From Promethearchaeota archaeon (GTDB lineage: Archaea > Asgardarchaeota > Lokiarchaeia > Sigyniarchaeales > SOKP01): a DNA stretch of 64,000 bases. Both the position numbers and the translations under genes were made by a program. Shown piece after piece: positions 1 through 8,764 of this stretch (within the stretch, counting starts at the first letter, position 1; every line of letters starts with the position of its first letter). Under the pieces are notes generated by a model, which had not been told where the DNA came from, searched no databases, and saw only the letters and a program-made list of their open reading frames with translations. The DNA is taken from NCBI GenBank assembly GCA_016839705.1, contig JAEOTR010000035.1, positions 1 through 64,000 on the forward strand, written 5' to 3'.

Positions 1-1
1 T

Positions 2-145
2 GCGGCGTTTTCATTCTTTTTTGGCACTCGGACCCTTGATATTATGATAAGCTGGATAACTGCTTTCCTTTTTTGGGCTTTTATAGGTGCTCTGGTTTAC
101 TATATAATCATAAAAAAGAAAAGAAACAATAATTCAAGAAACTGA
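2..145 (+). CDS. C-terminal end of a membrane protein (partial, left edge)
   Basis: An open frame enters from the left edge and ends in TGA at 143-145. Its 47 visible residues hold a hydrophobic stretch (roughly residues 15-37, rich in F, I, W, L) followed by a basic KKKR tail. This is the pattern of a last transmembrane helix with a cytoplasmic positive end. The rest lies outside the window, so the family is unknown. A near-copy of its last 42 nt recurs at 2132-2180, on the far side of the next gene. Confidence 0.6.
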   Translation, partial: AAFSFFFGTRTLDIMISWITAFLFWAFIGALVYYIIIKKKRNNNSRN

Positions 146-154
146 ATTACTTTT

Positions 155-2047
155 TTATTTTGCTTCTTTAGAATATGTATACAACTTAACTAATGGGATA
201 TAATCTTTTTCAAGCTCATTATCAATTATTTGTTGAATAAACTTGTATTTTGGTATAAGGCCTGCGTTTTTCATTACTTCTTGAGCTTCAATGGGCCAAT
301 CTTCACTTTCCTTAGAATGATAATAGTTATTATAAAGTTTATTTGTTGGCGAAGGTTCTGTTCGATTATCTGGAATTGAAAAATCAACCATCACTTTACT
401 ATCTGTCCAATTCTCAAATATTTCGTTGTTTTCGGATATAATTAGTCCTAACCATCCACCAATTCCTAATTCTGATTTTTGGGGCATATTTTTACAGACA
501 TTATTGTAGATTTTTACACCGTTAGTATACACATCTAAATAGATACCATTATTTCTATTTGATAATCCTGCTCCATTAAGATAATTATGATGAATACTTG
601 ATTTCCCTACATTACAACAAGAGATATATAATCCCCCATAATCCCCCATATTTGCTTGACCTACATCAGAAACCTTGTTCCATGCATATTCAATGTTAGC
701 AGTATGTTTTTTCCATGCAAGGAACCGCCAACCATTACGAACTGCAAGGGTAGGTACTTCCCGAATTTCATTATGGAATACTTTTACATTTCGTGAGAAT
801 TCTGAATATACAATAGCAGCCCCGATATCGTCAATTCCAGTATAACGCATATAATTATTGGTGATTTCGATTCCATCAAAAAATTTATCAGCGTTTTCCG
901 GAAGCACCCTACTTTTATTTTCATTACTCACAATAGTATTTGTTTGATTGAGAGAAATTGCTGCTCGTGAAATATCACAGAATCCGTTACCGACAATTTT
1001 AAGATCATTCCCTTTAAGATCAAAGTGAATTGCATCGGATCCAATATGCATAAAAATATTTGAATTAACCATAATAGAAAATCCAGCGTTAATCTGAAGA
1101 GCATTCTCTGGTTTTGGTGGATTTGCTTTTGTAGGCTCTGTAGGTGACCCGGCAGTAATACCCATTTTCGTACCACCACTATATTCAAAGGTTATACCTT
1201 TTATTTCTATGTTACTTATTGGATTATGTTCTGTTCCGTTTAGAAGTATAAATGTTCTTAAAGTTGAATATATCATCTCTGAATTTGCTTTAAATCCATC
1301 ACTTTCAAATGGTTTATAATAAATTATCGATTCCATACTATCAAGATACCACTCACCCTCATCTGTTAAAAACTCATATACATTTTCAAGAGCAATATCT
1401 GCATTAGAGATTACAAGACTATTCATCCAAATTAAGACAGCTTGATTCAGGACTCCTAAAGAACTCTGAGGGACTTTATAAGATTCGACACATTTAGGAT
1501 TCAATATTAGTCTTCGACCTTTAATCTGGTCTACTTTACATGGTATATGTCTCCATATGAATTTTTTACTAACTACAATATCATTGATATTTTCCCATTT
1601 AGAAATATCAATATTTGGATCTACGACATTGACACCTTTTCTAGTATTTTTAAATCCATTCGGGTTCCAACCAGACCAAGCCCTCCTTAATCGTTTTCCT
1701 TTATACCAAAGATGTTCAAAATACAATCCTGTAGGTATAGATGCTTTCCAAATGTTTTGGTCAACATCATGCAGGGACCAGTTGGTTATAATTTGAGCAC
1801 CTGAAAAAATAGGGGTTGAACCAGATTTATTTCCCCATCGAATTTTAAATCCATTAGAACCTGAATCTTCATTTGATAGCACAAAAGGAGTACTTAAAAA
1901 ATAGGTACCTTCATCTAGATACACATTAATATCAGACGACATGTCCTGATTAATCTTCCTAACCAATTCTTTCGCTTTTTCAAGGGTACAGGGGGAACTT
2001 TCACTTCCATCCCCACCACCATTTGGAGTCACATAGATATCTTTCAT
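155..2047 (-). CDS. right-handed parallel beta-helix (pectate-lyase-fold) protein
   Basis: A 630-residue protein of the large beta-helix glycan-active type. The N-terminus (YVTPNGGGDGS, then a TLEKAKELVRKI helix and an INVYLDEGTYFL strand) is the usual opening of secreted beta-helix proteins, and the middle (about 280-560) has repeated N/G-rich turns such as NSNIFMHIGSDAIHF and ITNNYMRYTGIDDIGAA. The family acts on polysaccharides as lyases or glycosidases; which substrate is used here cannot be read from sequence. No signal peptide is visible: the protein begins MKDIYVTP, which is odd for this family and suggests a cytoplasmic protein or a lost leader. It stands alone, antisense to both neighbours, and is flanked by imperfect direct repeats (104-145 and 2132-2180), suggesting insertion. 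Confidence 0.8.
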   Translation of the reverse strand: MKDIYVTPNGGGDGSESSPCTLEKAKELVRKINQDMSSDINVYLDEGTYFLSTPFVLSNEDSGSNGFKIRWGNKSGSTPIFSGAQIITNWSLHDVDQNIWKASIPTGLYFEHLWYKGKRLRRAWSGWNPNGFKNTRKGVNVVDPNIDISKWENINDIVVSKKFIWRHIPCKVDQIKGRRLILNPKCVESYKVPQSSLGVLNQAVLIWMNSLVISNADIALENVYEFLTDEGEWYLDSMESIIYYKPFESDGFKANSEMIYSTLRTFILLNGTEHNPISNIEIKGITFEYSGGTKMGITAGSPTEPTKANPPKPENALQINAGFSIMVNSNIFMHIGSDAIHFDLKGNDLKIVGNGFCDISRAAISLNQTNTIVSNENKSRVLPENADKFFDGIEITNNYMRYTGIDDIGAAIVYSEFSRNVKVFHNEIREVPTLAVRNGWRFLAWKKHTANIEYAWNKVSDVGQANMGDYGGLYISCCNVGKSSIHHNYLNGAGLSNRNNGIYLDVYTNGVKIYNNVCKNMPQKSELGIGGWLGLIISENNEIFENWTDSKVMVDFSIPDNRTEPSPTNKLYNNYYHSKESEDWPIEAQEVMKNAGLIPKYKFIQQIIDNELEKDYIPLVKLYTYSKEAK

Positions 2048-2131
2048 TTTTCAAACTAATTTATTTTAGCGATAAAATTAACTATATTTATTGTTATTTT
2101 AATATTATTAGAAATCGTATAATTTAACAGG

Positions 2132-2180
2132 ATAACCATAAAAAAGAAAAAAGAAAAGAAACTATAATTCAAGAAATTGA
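2132..2180 (+). repeat. imperfect direct repeat of the 3' end of the left-edge gene
   Basis: These 49 nt match 104-145 at about 39 of 42 positions, with one 7-nt insertion in the A/G-rich part. The first copy encodes the IIIKKKR tail and stop of the left-edge membrane protein; this one is non-coding and lies 28 nt upstream of the BpsA-SpeD start. The two copies bracket the beta-helix gene. Confidence 0.7.
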
Positions 2181-2207
2181 TACCAAAAATTTTTAAAAAC
2201 TAAAATA

Positions 2208-3632
2208 ATGAATGAAGAAGCAGAAAAAGTACTTACATTGGTAGCTGAAAGAGCTCAGTTAGCAGAAAGTGTTGAAGGAGTTCGTTCTATTTTGTTTCAT
2301 ATGTATCGTTTTCCTTCTCTTAAGAATAAAATATTATCTCAAAAAACAGGTATTGCTATTCCCACTCTTGCTGCTGTCAGAAATGAATTGGTTAAAGCCG
2401 GTATTATTGAAAGAAGGAATTTTCTTGGGGAAAAAGGAAGAGAGTGGGTAAAGATAAATTTGAATCTACACTTTGAATATGATCCCCTCCCTGAAAACTT
2501 TAATAATCTTATAAAAGAGTTACCAGAAGAATTCTCGTATTTAAATAATATTAAAGATTATCTTGATAAACGACCTGCTCCAGAGTTCGCACTTGATCAA
2601 TCCCATGCAGACATCTCGACAGTAATAAAAAAAACTCTCTTTTTAATAAAGCGTGGAGATATTGAGGGTAGAAACATCATTTTCTTGGGAGATGATGATC
2701 TCATATCTTTAGCAGTAGGTTTAACTAAATTAGCAAAAAATATTACTGTATTAGATATAGACAACAGAATTTTAAATTATATTTCCAAATCAGTAGAGGA
2801 ACTCTCATTAAATGATTTCAAGGTTATATCACATGATTTAAGAGAGCCATGTCCTGATGATATAGTAAACAAATTTGATGTTGTGATAATGGATCCCCCT
2901 TATACTAATGAAGGGCTAAGATTGTTTCTAAAAAGAGCTAGTCAAATCTTAAAATCGAATATTAATATTAACGGTAAGAATTACTCTTTAATTGGTAAGA
3001 AATGTCTTCTCAGCTTTGGGAACAAACCTCCAGAACAAATGCAGAGATTGCAATTTTCGATATTAGATCATGGTTTTATCATTAATGAAATGATTCCTGA
3101 TTTTAATCATTATAAGGGGGCTAGTATTATTGGAAAGTTTAGCCATCTCTATTACTTACAATCAATTAATAATCCCAGCAGTAAGTATAATCTCAGTCTT
3201 ACTACAGGTCCAATTTATACATCTGAAGTAAAATCAAAAACCAAGTCTCAATTTATTCCTATTGGGTACCACTTTCTGGGAGAAATGCGTTTTACCGACC
3301 AAGAAATTTTATTAGACAATGAAAGAATACATAACATATTTATAAATTCTCTTATATCTGCAGATTTAACTATTCTCGATATATACCAACATAATTACCA
3401 CCCTTATGGATACAGTTCTGTTACAATATTAAAAACAAGTCATGCTGCGATACATACATGGCCAGAACATGGATATCTTAGTATTGATATTTTCATCTGT
3501 GAAGAAAAATCTAAAGGATTGAAAGTATTAAAAATCCTGAAGAATAAATTTGATCCTGAAAAATCCGAATTTTTCTATATAGAAAGAGGAAATGAATCTA
3601 TGATGAATTATGAACCAATCAAATTAGAATAG
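2208..3632 (+). CDS. branched-polyamine synthase fused to S-adenosylmethionine decarboxylase (BpsA-SpeD)
   Basis: A 474-residue fusion. Residues 1-95 resemble the winged-helix N-terminus of BpsA, N4-bis(aminopropyl)spermidine synthase. Residues 100-345 form a Rossmann aminopropyltransferase domain with the BpsA active-site loop GDDDL (161-165) and DPPYT (229-233). Residues 350-474 are a class-1 AdoMet decarboxylase: the pyruvoyl-forming serine is Ser411 in KTSHAAIHTWPEHGY, with His416 and Cys431 at the +5 and +20 spacing of the Thermotoga enzyme (Ser63, His68, Cys83). Thr410 replaces the Glu usually found before the serine. SpeD makes decarboxylated AdoMet and BpsA uses it to add aminopropyl groups to spermidine, so the fusion holds donor synthesis and use in one chain. 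No other polyamine gene is in the window. ATG start at 2208. Confidence 0.88.
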   Translation: MNEEAEKVLTLVAERAQLAESVEGVRSILFHMYRFPSLKNKILSQKTGIAIPTLAAVRNELVKAGIIERRNFLGEKGREWVKINLNLHFEYDPLPENFNNLIKELPEEFSYLNNIKDYLDKRPAPEFALDQSHADISTVIKKTLFLIKRGDIEGRNIIFLGDDDLISLAVGLTKLAKNITVLDIDNRILNYISKSVEELSLNDFKVISHDLREPCPDDIVNKFDVVIMDPPYTNEGLRLFLKRASQILKSNININGKNYSLIGKKCLLSFGNKPPEQMQRLQFSILDHGFIINEMIPDFNHYKGASIIGKFSHLYYLQSINNPSSKYNLSLTTGPIYTSEVKSKTKSQFIPIGYHFLGEMRFTDQEILLDNERIHNIFINSLISADLTILDIYQHNYHPYGYSSVTILKTSHAAIHTWPEHGYLSIDIFICEEKSKGLKVLKILKNKFDPEKSEFFYIERGNESMMNYEPIKLE

Positions 3633-3674
3633 AAGTACCTCAAGAAATTCTTGATTTAATAGTTCTTTTCTGGT

Positions 3675-4286
3675 CTAAATTTTATGTCTTAACATAAACC
3701 ATTCTTTCACTTGAGTTTCAGGGATTACCAACTCTTTAACTGTTTCAAATCCCAATTTTTCATAAAATTTCACATTTTTCAAGGTTGATGTTTCAAGAAA
3801 TACAGGAAGTCCTTGTATATCAATCTTCTTAAGCATATTTCTCATTAAAGCATTTCCATATCCTTTTCCTTGATGAATAGGTTCTACCCCCAAACATTGT
3901 AAATACCAATGCTCCCCCGAAGCAAATTGTTTATGAGCGGCTTCATTGCATTTATTGACAGGATTAAACCTTTTTTGTACACCCATTCCCAATTTATACC
4001 CTTTTCCTTTAATAGCACATCTGAGTAGTCTCAACATCTTTGTATGATATTTTTCAAAAGGAATCCAGATAGCTACTCCTTCTAGGTTTGGTGAAATTGC
4101 ATACACTTCACCCCATCTTACTCCATAACACATTGTCATCTGAAATATATATTTAATTTTAGCTTTCCTTTCATCATCATCAGGAAGAACATGAACAGAA
4201 ACAGGATCATTATACAACGCTCGACCTAGAACCTCACCAACTTTAGATATATGACTTTTATTCAGTCTAACGATCTTATTTTCCAT
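3675..4286 (-). CDS. GNAT family N-acetyltransferase
   Basis: A 203-residue single-domain GNAT. The acetyl-CoA pyrophosphate loop is seen as LGVEPIHQGKGYGNALMRNML, with the usual FYEKLGFETVKE strand near the C-terminus. The target is unknown. The frame extends upstream to a GTG at 4295, but the ATG at 4286 has a GGAG ribosome site 8 nt before it, so I chose that start. It is a lone minus-strand gene convergent with the BpsA-SpeD gene. Confidence 0.85.
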   Translation of the reverse strand: MENKIVRLNKSHISKVGEVLGRALYNDPVSVHVLPDDDERKAKIKYIFQMTMCYGVRWGEVYAISPNLEGVAIWIPFEKYHTKMLRLLRCAIKGKGYKLGMGVQKRFNPVNKCNEAAHKQFASGEHWYLQCLGVEPIHQGKGYGNALMRNMLKKIDIQGLPVFLETSTLKNVKFYEKLGFETVKELVIPETQVKEWFMLRHKI

Positions 4287-4412
4287 TGTACTCACTCCTT
4301 TAAATGATTCTTAATTTTAAAATATCTTTCAAAGTCACTTGGTTTTATAAAAATTTTAAAAACAGAGGGGAATATTAAAGATTTAACTAAAAAATAAAGT
4401 AATTAGATTCCA

Positions 4413-4865
4413 ATGAAAAATGAGGATTATGTAACCTATTGCGGTTTATATTGTAAACTATGCGGAAAACATCAAGATATTCCTAAAAAAGCAAGTGATT
4501 TGAAAAAGCTATTAATTAAAGAGGATTTTGATGAATGGGGAAATCAGTTTAAGGAATATAATGATTTTTGGATAATGCTTAACAGATTAATCGATGTCGG
4601 AGATGATGAATGTTGTAAAACCGATAAATGTGGAGCCCCCTTCTGTGGAATAAGAAAATGTGCCAAAGCAAAGAAAATAGTAGCATGTCCTTTTTGTAAT
4701 GAATATCCCTGTGAAATAATAAAACCCCTTGCAAAACGTGAAGGAACACTATTATTTGATGGCTATAGATTGAGAGATCTCGGATTAGAAGAATGGATTA
4801 AAGAACAAGAAATCCGAAGGGAAGAAGGATTTTGTTATGCGGATGTTAGAAGTGGGAAAGAATAA
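4413..4865 (+). CDS. cysteine-rich DUF3795-type protein
   Basis: A 150-residue protein opening with YCGLYCKLCG and carrying further cysteine groups (ECCKTDKCGAPFCGIRKCAKAK and ACPFCNEYPC). This spacing is typical of the DUF3795 family, presumed to bind zinc or an Fe-S cluster; its function is unknown. A second, more distant member lies at 52518-52919. The HAD gene follows in the same direction only 38 nt later, so the two may be co-transcribed. Confidence 0.8.
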   Translation: MKNEDYVTYCGLYCKLCGKHQDIPKKASDLKKLLIKEDFDEWGNQFKEYNDFWIMLNRLIDVGDDECCKTDKCGAPFCGIRKCAKAKKIVACPFCNEYPCEIIKPLAKREGTLLFDGYRLRDLGLEEWIKEQEIRREEGFCYADVRSGKE

Positions 4866-4903
4866 ATCCCTAGATAAATTATAGTAGAAAAGAGGTAATT
4901 TAT

Positions 4904-5590
4904 ATTATTGGGATTTACTTTGATTTTTTCGGTACCCTAATCGATTCACGTTATGCAATTACGAAGGTTTGGTCACGAATTGCTAAAAGATTAGGAATGG
5001 AGATCGATTCTGATGATCCAAGAATATGGACGGGACTGCAAAAACAGCGGAAGGAGATGGACAAGATGGATAAACTTTCCATCAATTTATCAGAAGAGGA
5101 ATGGAATTCCATAAATGTTATTTTCCTTGATAGTATTGGTGTTAAAAGCAAAGGGTCGAAGGAAATCATAAGTGAAGAATTTCAACTGAAGAATTTCTTT
5201 AAGACTTATCGCTTGTATCCTGGATGTAGAGAAACCTTAGAACAACTTAAAACTAAAAATATTAAGATTGGGCTGCACACACATGCTCCTCGTGACCCTT
5301 GCCAGTTAAAATTGAAAGAATTGAAAATTTTTGAATTTTTTGATATTTTTATTCACACTCAGGATTTCGGTTTTAATAAATCACATATAGAGATTTACCA
5401 GATTGCTTTAGATGCTATGAAAACTAGAAATCCTGATAAAATCTTTCATGTAGGAGACGATCTAGAATTGGATGTTAAAATGGCTCAGAAAGTAGGAATG
5501 ACTCCCATTCTCTTTGATCCTGACAAGAAATATTCACTAAAAGACATTAGAGTTATTAGTGAACTACCCGAAGTATTGAAGTTTCTATAA
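4904..5590 (+). CDS. HAD-superfamily phosphatase with a non-AUG start
   Basis: A HAD hydrolase of about 228 residues. Motif I (YFDFFGTLIDS) lies upstream of the first ATG in frame (4997), so starting at that ATG would remove the catalytic aspartates. The frame is open back to a TAG at 4871-4873 and contains no ATG, GTG or TTG before motif I. An AGAGGT ribosome site (4891-4896) precedes ATT codons at 4904 and 4907, so an ATT start is the simplest reading. Motif II is GLHTHAP (Thr), the motif III lysine is in FNKSH, and motif IV is GDDLELD. Substrate unknown; the cap region (residues 30-100) is helical, as in phosphoglycolate-phosphatase-like enzymes. Confidence 0.75.
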   Translation: MIGIYFDFFGTLIDSRYAITKVWSRIAKRLGMEIDSDDPRIWTGLQKQRKEMDKMDKLSINLSEEEWNSINVIFLDSIGVKSKGSKEIISEEFQLKNFFKTYRLYPGCRETLEQLKTKNIKIGLHTHAPRDPCQLKLKELKIFEFFDIFIHTQDFGFNKSHIEIYQIALDAMKTRNPDKIFHVGDDLELDVKMAQKVGMTPILFDPDKKYSLKDIRVISELPEVLKFL

Positions 5591-5712
5591 TATAACCTTC
5601 AAGATAGAACGAATGGAAGTTATAATAATTCAATAATCTCTCAATATTATTGTCTTTTTTAATATAAATTGTGAGTTTTTTACTTAATTTTCAATAATTA
5701 AAAAGGAAAAAT

Positions 5713-6390
5713 ATGTCTAATTCTATAGGAATCTTAAGAGAAAGTTCGTTTCACTCCGCTTTAAAGCAATGGTATAAAGAACCAGGAGACAAAATTGAAG
5801 AGCCTATTGATAATTATATAATAGATATTGTTCGAGACAACCTCCTTATTGAAATTCAAACAGGAAATTTTTCATCAATTAGGAAAAAGCTTGAAAAACT
5901 TACCGAAAGTTATGAAGTTAGGTTAGTTTATCCCATAGTGCGAGATAAAAAAATAGTTAAAATGGATGCAGGAGGGAATAAAGTAATTAACGTGAGAACT
6001 TCTCCAAACCATGGTACTTACTATGATATATTTGAGGAACTAATCAGAATTCCTCATCTTGTTCCTAAAATGAATTTTACTATTGAAGTGGTACTAGTTC
6101 AAATAAAAGAATTTCGTAAGAATGATGGAAAGGAGAGTTGGAGAAGAAAGGGTTGGAGAATCTATGACAGAAAATTAGTTAATATATTAGAAAGAAAGCT
6201 GTTTTACACACCTATTGATTTTCTAATGTTAAAACCTGCAAGCCTGAAAACTCCATTTACTAATGCTGAACTTGCATACTCACTTGAAAAGTCTGTAAGA
6301 TTGGCCCAAAAGATGAGCTACTGTCTAAGAAAAATGGGAATACTAAAAGTTATTGGAAAACAAGGAAAAAGTTTTCTGTATAGCTTTTAA
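5713..6390 (+). CDS. conserved uncharacterised protein with VRDNLLIEIQTGNF signature
   Basis: A 225-residue protein. The segment IDNYIIDIVRDNLLIEIQTGNF (about 32-53), followed by a basic helix and VRLVYPIVRDK, matches from memory an uncharacterised family found in several bacteria and haloarchaea. The D...E-x-Q spacing resembles a PD-(D/E)xK nuclease core with Gln for Lys, but this is speculative. The C-terminal 70 residues (FTNAELAYSLEKSVRLAQKMSYCLRKMGILKVIGKQG) look like a winged helix. No operon partner: 122 nt from the HAD gene and 229 nt from the ABC genes. Confidence 0.65.
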   Translation: MSNSIGILRESSFHSALKQWYKEPGDKIEEPIDNYIIDIVRDNLLIEIQTGNFSSIRKKLEKLTESYEVRLVYPIVRDKKIVKMDAGGNKVINVRTSPNHGTYYDIFEELIRIPHLVPKMNFTIEVVLVQIKEFRKNDGKESWRRKGWRIYDRKLVNILERKLFYTPIDFLMLKPASLKTPFTNAELAYSLEKSVRLAQKMSYCLRKMGILKVIGKQGKSFLYSF

Positions 6391-6619
6391 TTGAAAGTCA
6401 AGAATACCTAATTTTAATAAATAACAGATTTTTGGGTTTTTCACTATAAATCGTATCTAATTACCTTATTATCTGGAATTAAGTACTTCTTAAAGTATAA
6501 AATTTATATTTGACTTCACATTAAAAAAAAGTACGGTTTATCCAATTTTGTAAACTAAAATCAAATTCAAAATTTCCTCAAAATTAAAAATTGAGTAAAA
6601 GACCATTGGTGCTAAAAAT

Positions 6620-7591
6620 ATGGTTCAAGAAAAATCTTTTATACCAGAAATTTGGACTCAAGAATTAACAAAAATTTACGATAGAGGTGAAAATCGCGTA
6701 AAAGCGGTGGATAAAATTAATATTACAATGGAACCCGGAGTACACGGCTTTTTAGGTCCAAATGGTGCGGGAAAAACTTCAACAATTAATATGTTGATAG
6801 GAGCAATTTCAATTACAGAAGGAAAAGCAAAAGTTAAAGGTGAATACGCAGGTTCTGTAAGAGCGCGAAGATTAATAGGTTTTCTACCTCAAAATCCCTC
6901 CTTTTATGACAGAATGACTGGAGAACAATATTTGAAATTTGTTGGGGAATTAAGTGGTTTGAAGAGAAAATATGCAAAAGAAAAAGCTCTTGAACTACTT
7001 GGAAATCTGGAGTTATTAGAGGCTCGATGCAGAAAAATCGAAAAATATTCAGAGGGAATGAAACAGCGAATTGGCATTGCTGCAGCTCTAATACACGATC
7101 CTGAATTATTAATAATGGATGAACCAACATCGAATTTAGATCCCATAGGGCGAGCTAACATTATTAAAGATATTAAAGAATTGTCAAAAAAAATGAGTGT
7201 ATTCGTTTCTAGTCATATTTTATCTGAAGTAGAACAAATGTGTGAAAAAGTTACAATTATTAACAAGGGTAAAATTGTTCTAACAGACACGATTAAGAAT
7301 ATTAAAAAGTTATATTCAATCAAGGGGAGTCAGAACATTGTTATTCTTGATACTAGTTCAAATGAAAAAATAATACAACAATTAAAGGAAAGGGATTATA
7401 TCACCAATGCTTGGATAGATGACACAGATAATAAGATACATATGATATCAAAGGATCTTGAAATGCTTCAGAAGTCTATTCCTAAAATGATTATCGAAAA
7501 TGATATAATATTAAGAGAATTTCATCAACTTGAATCCTCATTGCAGGATATATTTATTGAAATAATAGAAGATGGGGTGAAGAATGAATGA
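6620..7591 (+). CDS. ABC transporter ATP-binding protein (ABC-2 exporter)
   Basis: A 323-residue ATPase. Walker A GPNGAGKTS is at 46-54, the Q-loop at FLPQNP (Q91), the signature YSEGMKQRIGIA near 143-154, Walker B LLIMDEPTSNLD near 163-174, and the switch histidine in SSHILSE (His199). The C-terminal 110 residues form the accessory domain common in exporter ATPases. Its stop overlaps the start of the permease gene by 4 nt (ATGA), so the two are translationally coupled and form one exporter. The cargo is unknown. Confidence 0.92.
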   Translation: MVQEKSFIPEIWTQELTKIYDRGENRVKAVDKINITMEPGVHGFLGPNGAGKTSTINMLIGAISITEGKAKVKGEYAGSVRARRLIGFLPQNPSFYDRMTGEQYLKFVGELSGLKRKYAKEKALELLGNLELLEARCRKIEKYSEGMKQRIGIAAALIHDPELLIMDEPTSNLDPIGRANIIKDIKELSKKMSVFVSSHILSEVEQMCEKVTIINKGKIVLTDTIKNIKKLYSIKGSQNIVILDTSSNEKIIQQLKERDYITNAWIDDTDNKIHMISKDLEMLQKSIPKMIIENDIILREFHQLESSLQDIFIEIIEDGVKNE

Positions 7592-8541
7592 ATGCTCAAA
7601 TATCCAATCCAGTAAATAAAAATCTTAGAGAAATAAAACCTTATACTACAGCTAGCTTTACACCTTCTTTCGCATTGATTAGAAAAACTTTAATTTTTGA
7701 TTTGTTGACATTAAAAAGAATAATTATCTCTGTTTTCTTTATGGTGTTCATTCCTGCATTAATCTTGGCTTTTACACCACAGTATGTGCTTTCTGGAGAA
7801 CAACATGTAGTACAATTATTAGGATTTGCTACATGGTATTATAATTTTGCTATAATGTTTCCAATTATTGTTATAGGTTCTACAGGACCCTTAATTTCTG
7901 AGGAATTACGATCGGGAACACTGTTATTTTTAGTAAGTAAACCTATTAGTCGAACAAAAATAATTCTTAGTAAATTTATCGCACTATTTGTATTTGGAAC
8001 TACAATAAGCTTCCTAAGTTTATCTATCATTTGCATAATCGCAATAATGAAATATTCTTTTGTTGATATTGGTTCTTATTTGGGAATATTTTTTCTCTAT
8101 GGGTTAATAATTACATTGTTTTTTGGGGGTATCACGATGGGCTTTTCATCAATTTTTAGTAGACCAAGAAATGTTTTACTTCTCCCTTTGGCATTAGTAA
8201 TTTTTTCATTTCTTGTTATGATGATGTTTAAACCACTCCTACTATTCGCTATCGATAACTGGTATGAAGATTTATTTTTGTATAATTTCGACATAGGATA
8301 TCATTTTAGCAACATTTTTTTGTGGATAGGAGAATCTTTTGATCCTGAAATCTTGAATTACTTTGCAATGATTTTTTGGATGTTTGGGATTACTAAAATG
8401 GAATTTACAGGTTATGAAATGAATTATGTAAAAACCAACTATTATCATCCTGTGGTTTCATTTTTAATTTTGATTGGGATTGCTGGAATGCTTATAATCA
8501 TCGGAGTAATCTCCCTAAAAAAGCGTGATATTTCCGGATAA
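7588..8541 (+). CDS. ABC-2 type permease
   Basis: A 317-residue polytopic membrane protein with about six hydrophobic segments, partner of the ATPase whose stop codon it overlaps. EELRSGTLLFLVSKPISRTKIILSKFIA (about 108-135) is the cytoplasmic loop after the second helix that is typical of ABC-2 permeases (the E-x-R-x-G-T-x-x-x-x-x-x-P-I-S-R pattern). A long soluble loop (about 225-285) separates the last two helices. The C-terminus KKRDISG is the usual basic end. Confidence 0.88.
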   Translation: MNAQISNPVNKNLREIKPYTTASFTPSFALIRKTLIFDLLTLKRIIISVFFMVFIPALILAFTPQYVLSGEQHVVQLLGFATWYYNFAIMFPIIVIGSTGPLISEELRSGTLLFLVSKPISRTKIILSKFIALFVFGTTISFLSLSIICIIAIMKYSFVDIGSYLGIFFLYGLIITLFFGGITMGFSSIFSRPRNVLLLPLALVIFSFLVMMMFKPLLLFAIDNWYEDLFLYNFDIGYHFSNIFLWIGESFDPEILNYFAMIFWMFGITKMEFTGYEMNYVKTNYYHPVVSFLILIGIAGMLIIIGVISLKKRDISG

Positions 8542-8764
8542 TCTTCATATTTTAAATTTTTAAAAGATGAGGAAAAGCTTTCCCATTTAATTTATTATGA
8601 AATAAATGCTCCTATATTGATTCATCGAAGAAATCAGCAATCATTTTGTATAATTCTTCTTGATTTTTAGTTTAAGAATAAAATTGTATATCTGATACCT
8701 CTCTTTTAACGTCAGATTGAGCATTTATAATAAAAGTTTTAAAATAACCTACATAAGATAAAAT

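Noticed and set aside
4951..5169. 72-codon minus-strand ORF over the HAD gene start
   Set aside because: The plus strand encodes HAD motif I and the following helix, so this is a shadow.
6834..7161. Two minus-strand ORFs opposite the ABC ATPase
   Set aside because: They are mirror frames of conserved Walker and signature motifs and have no ribosome sites.
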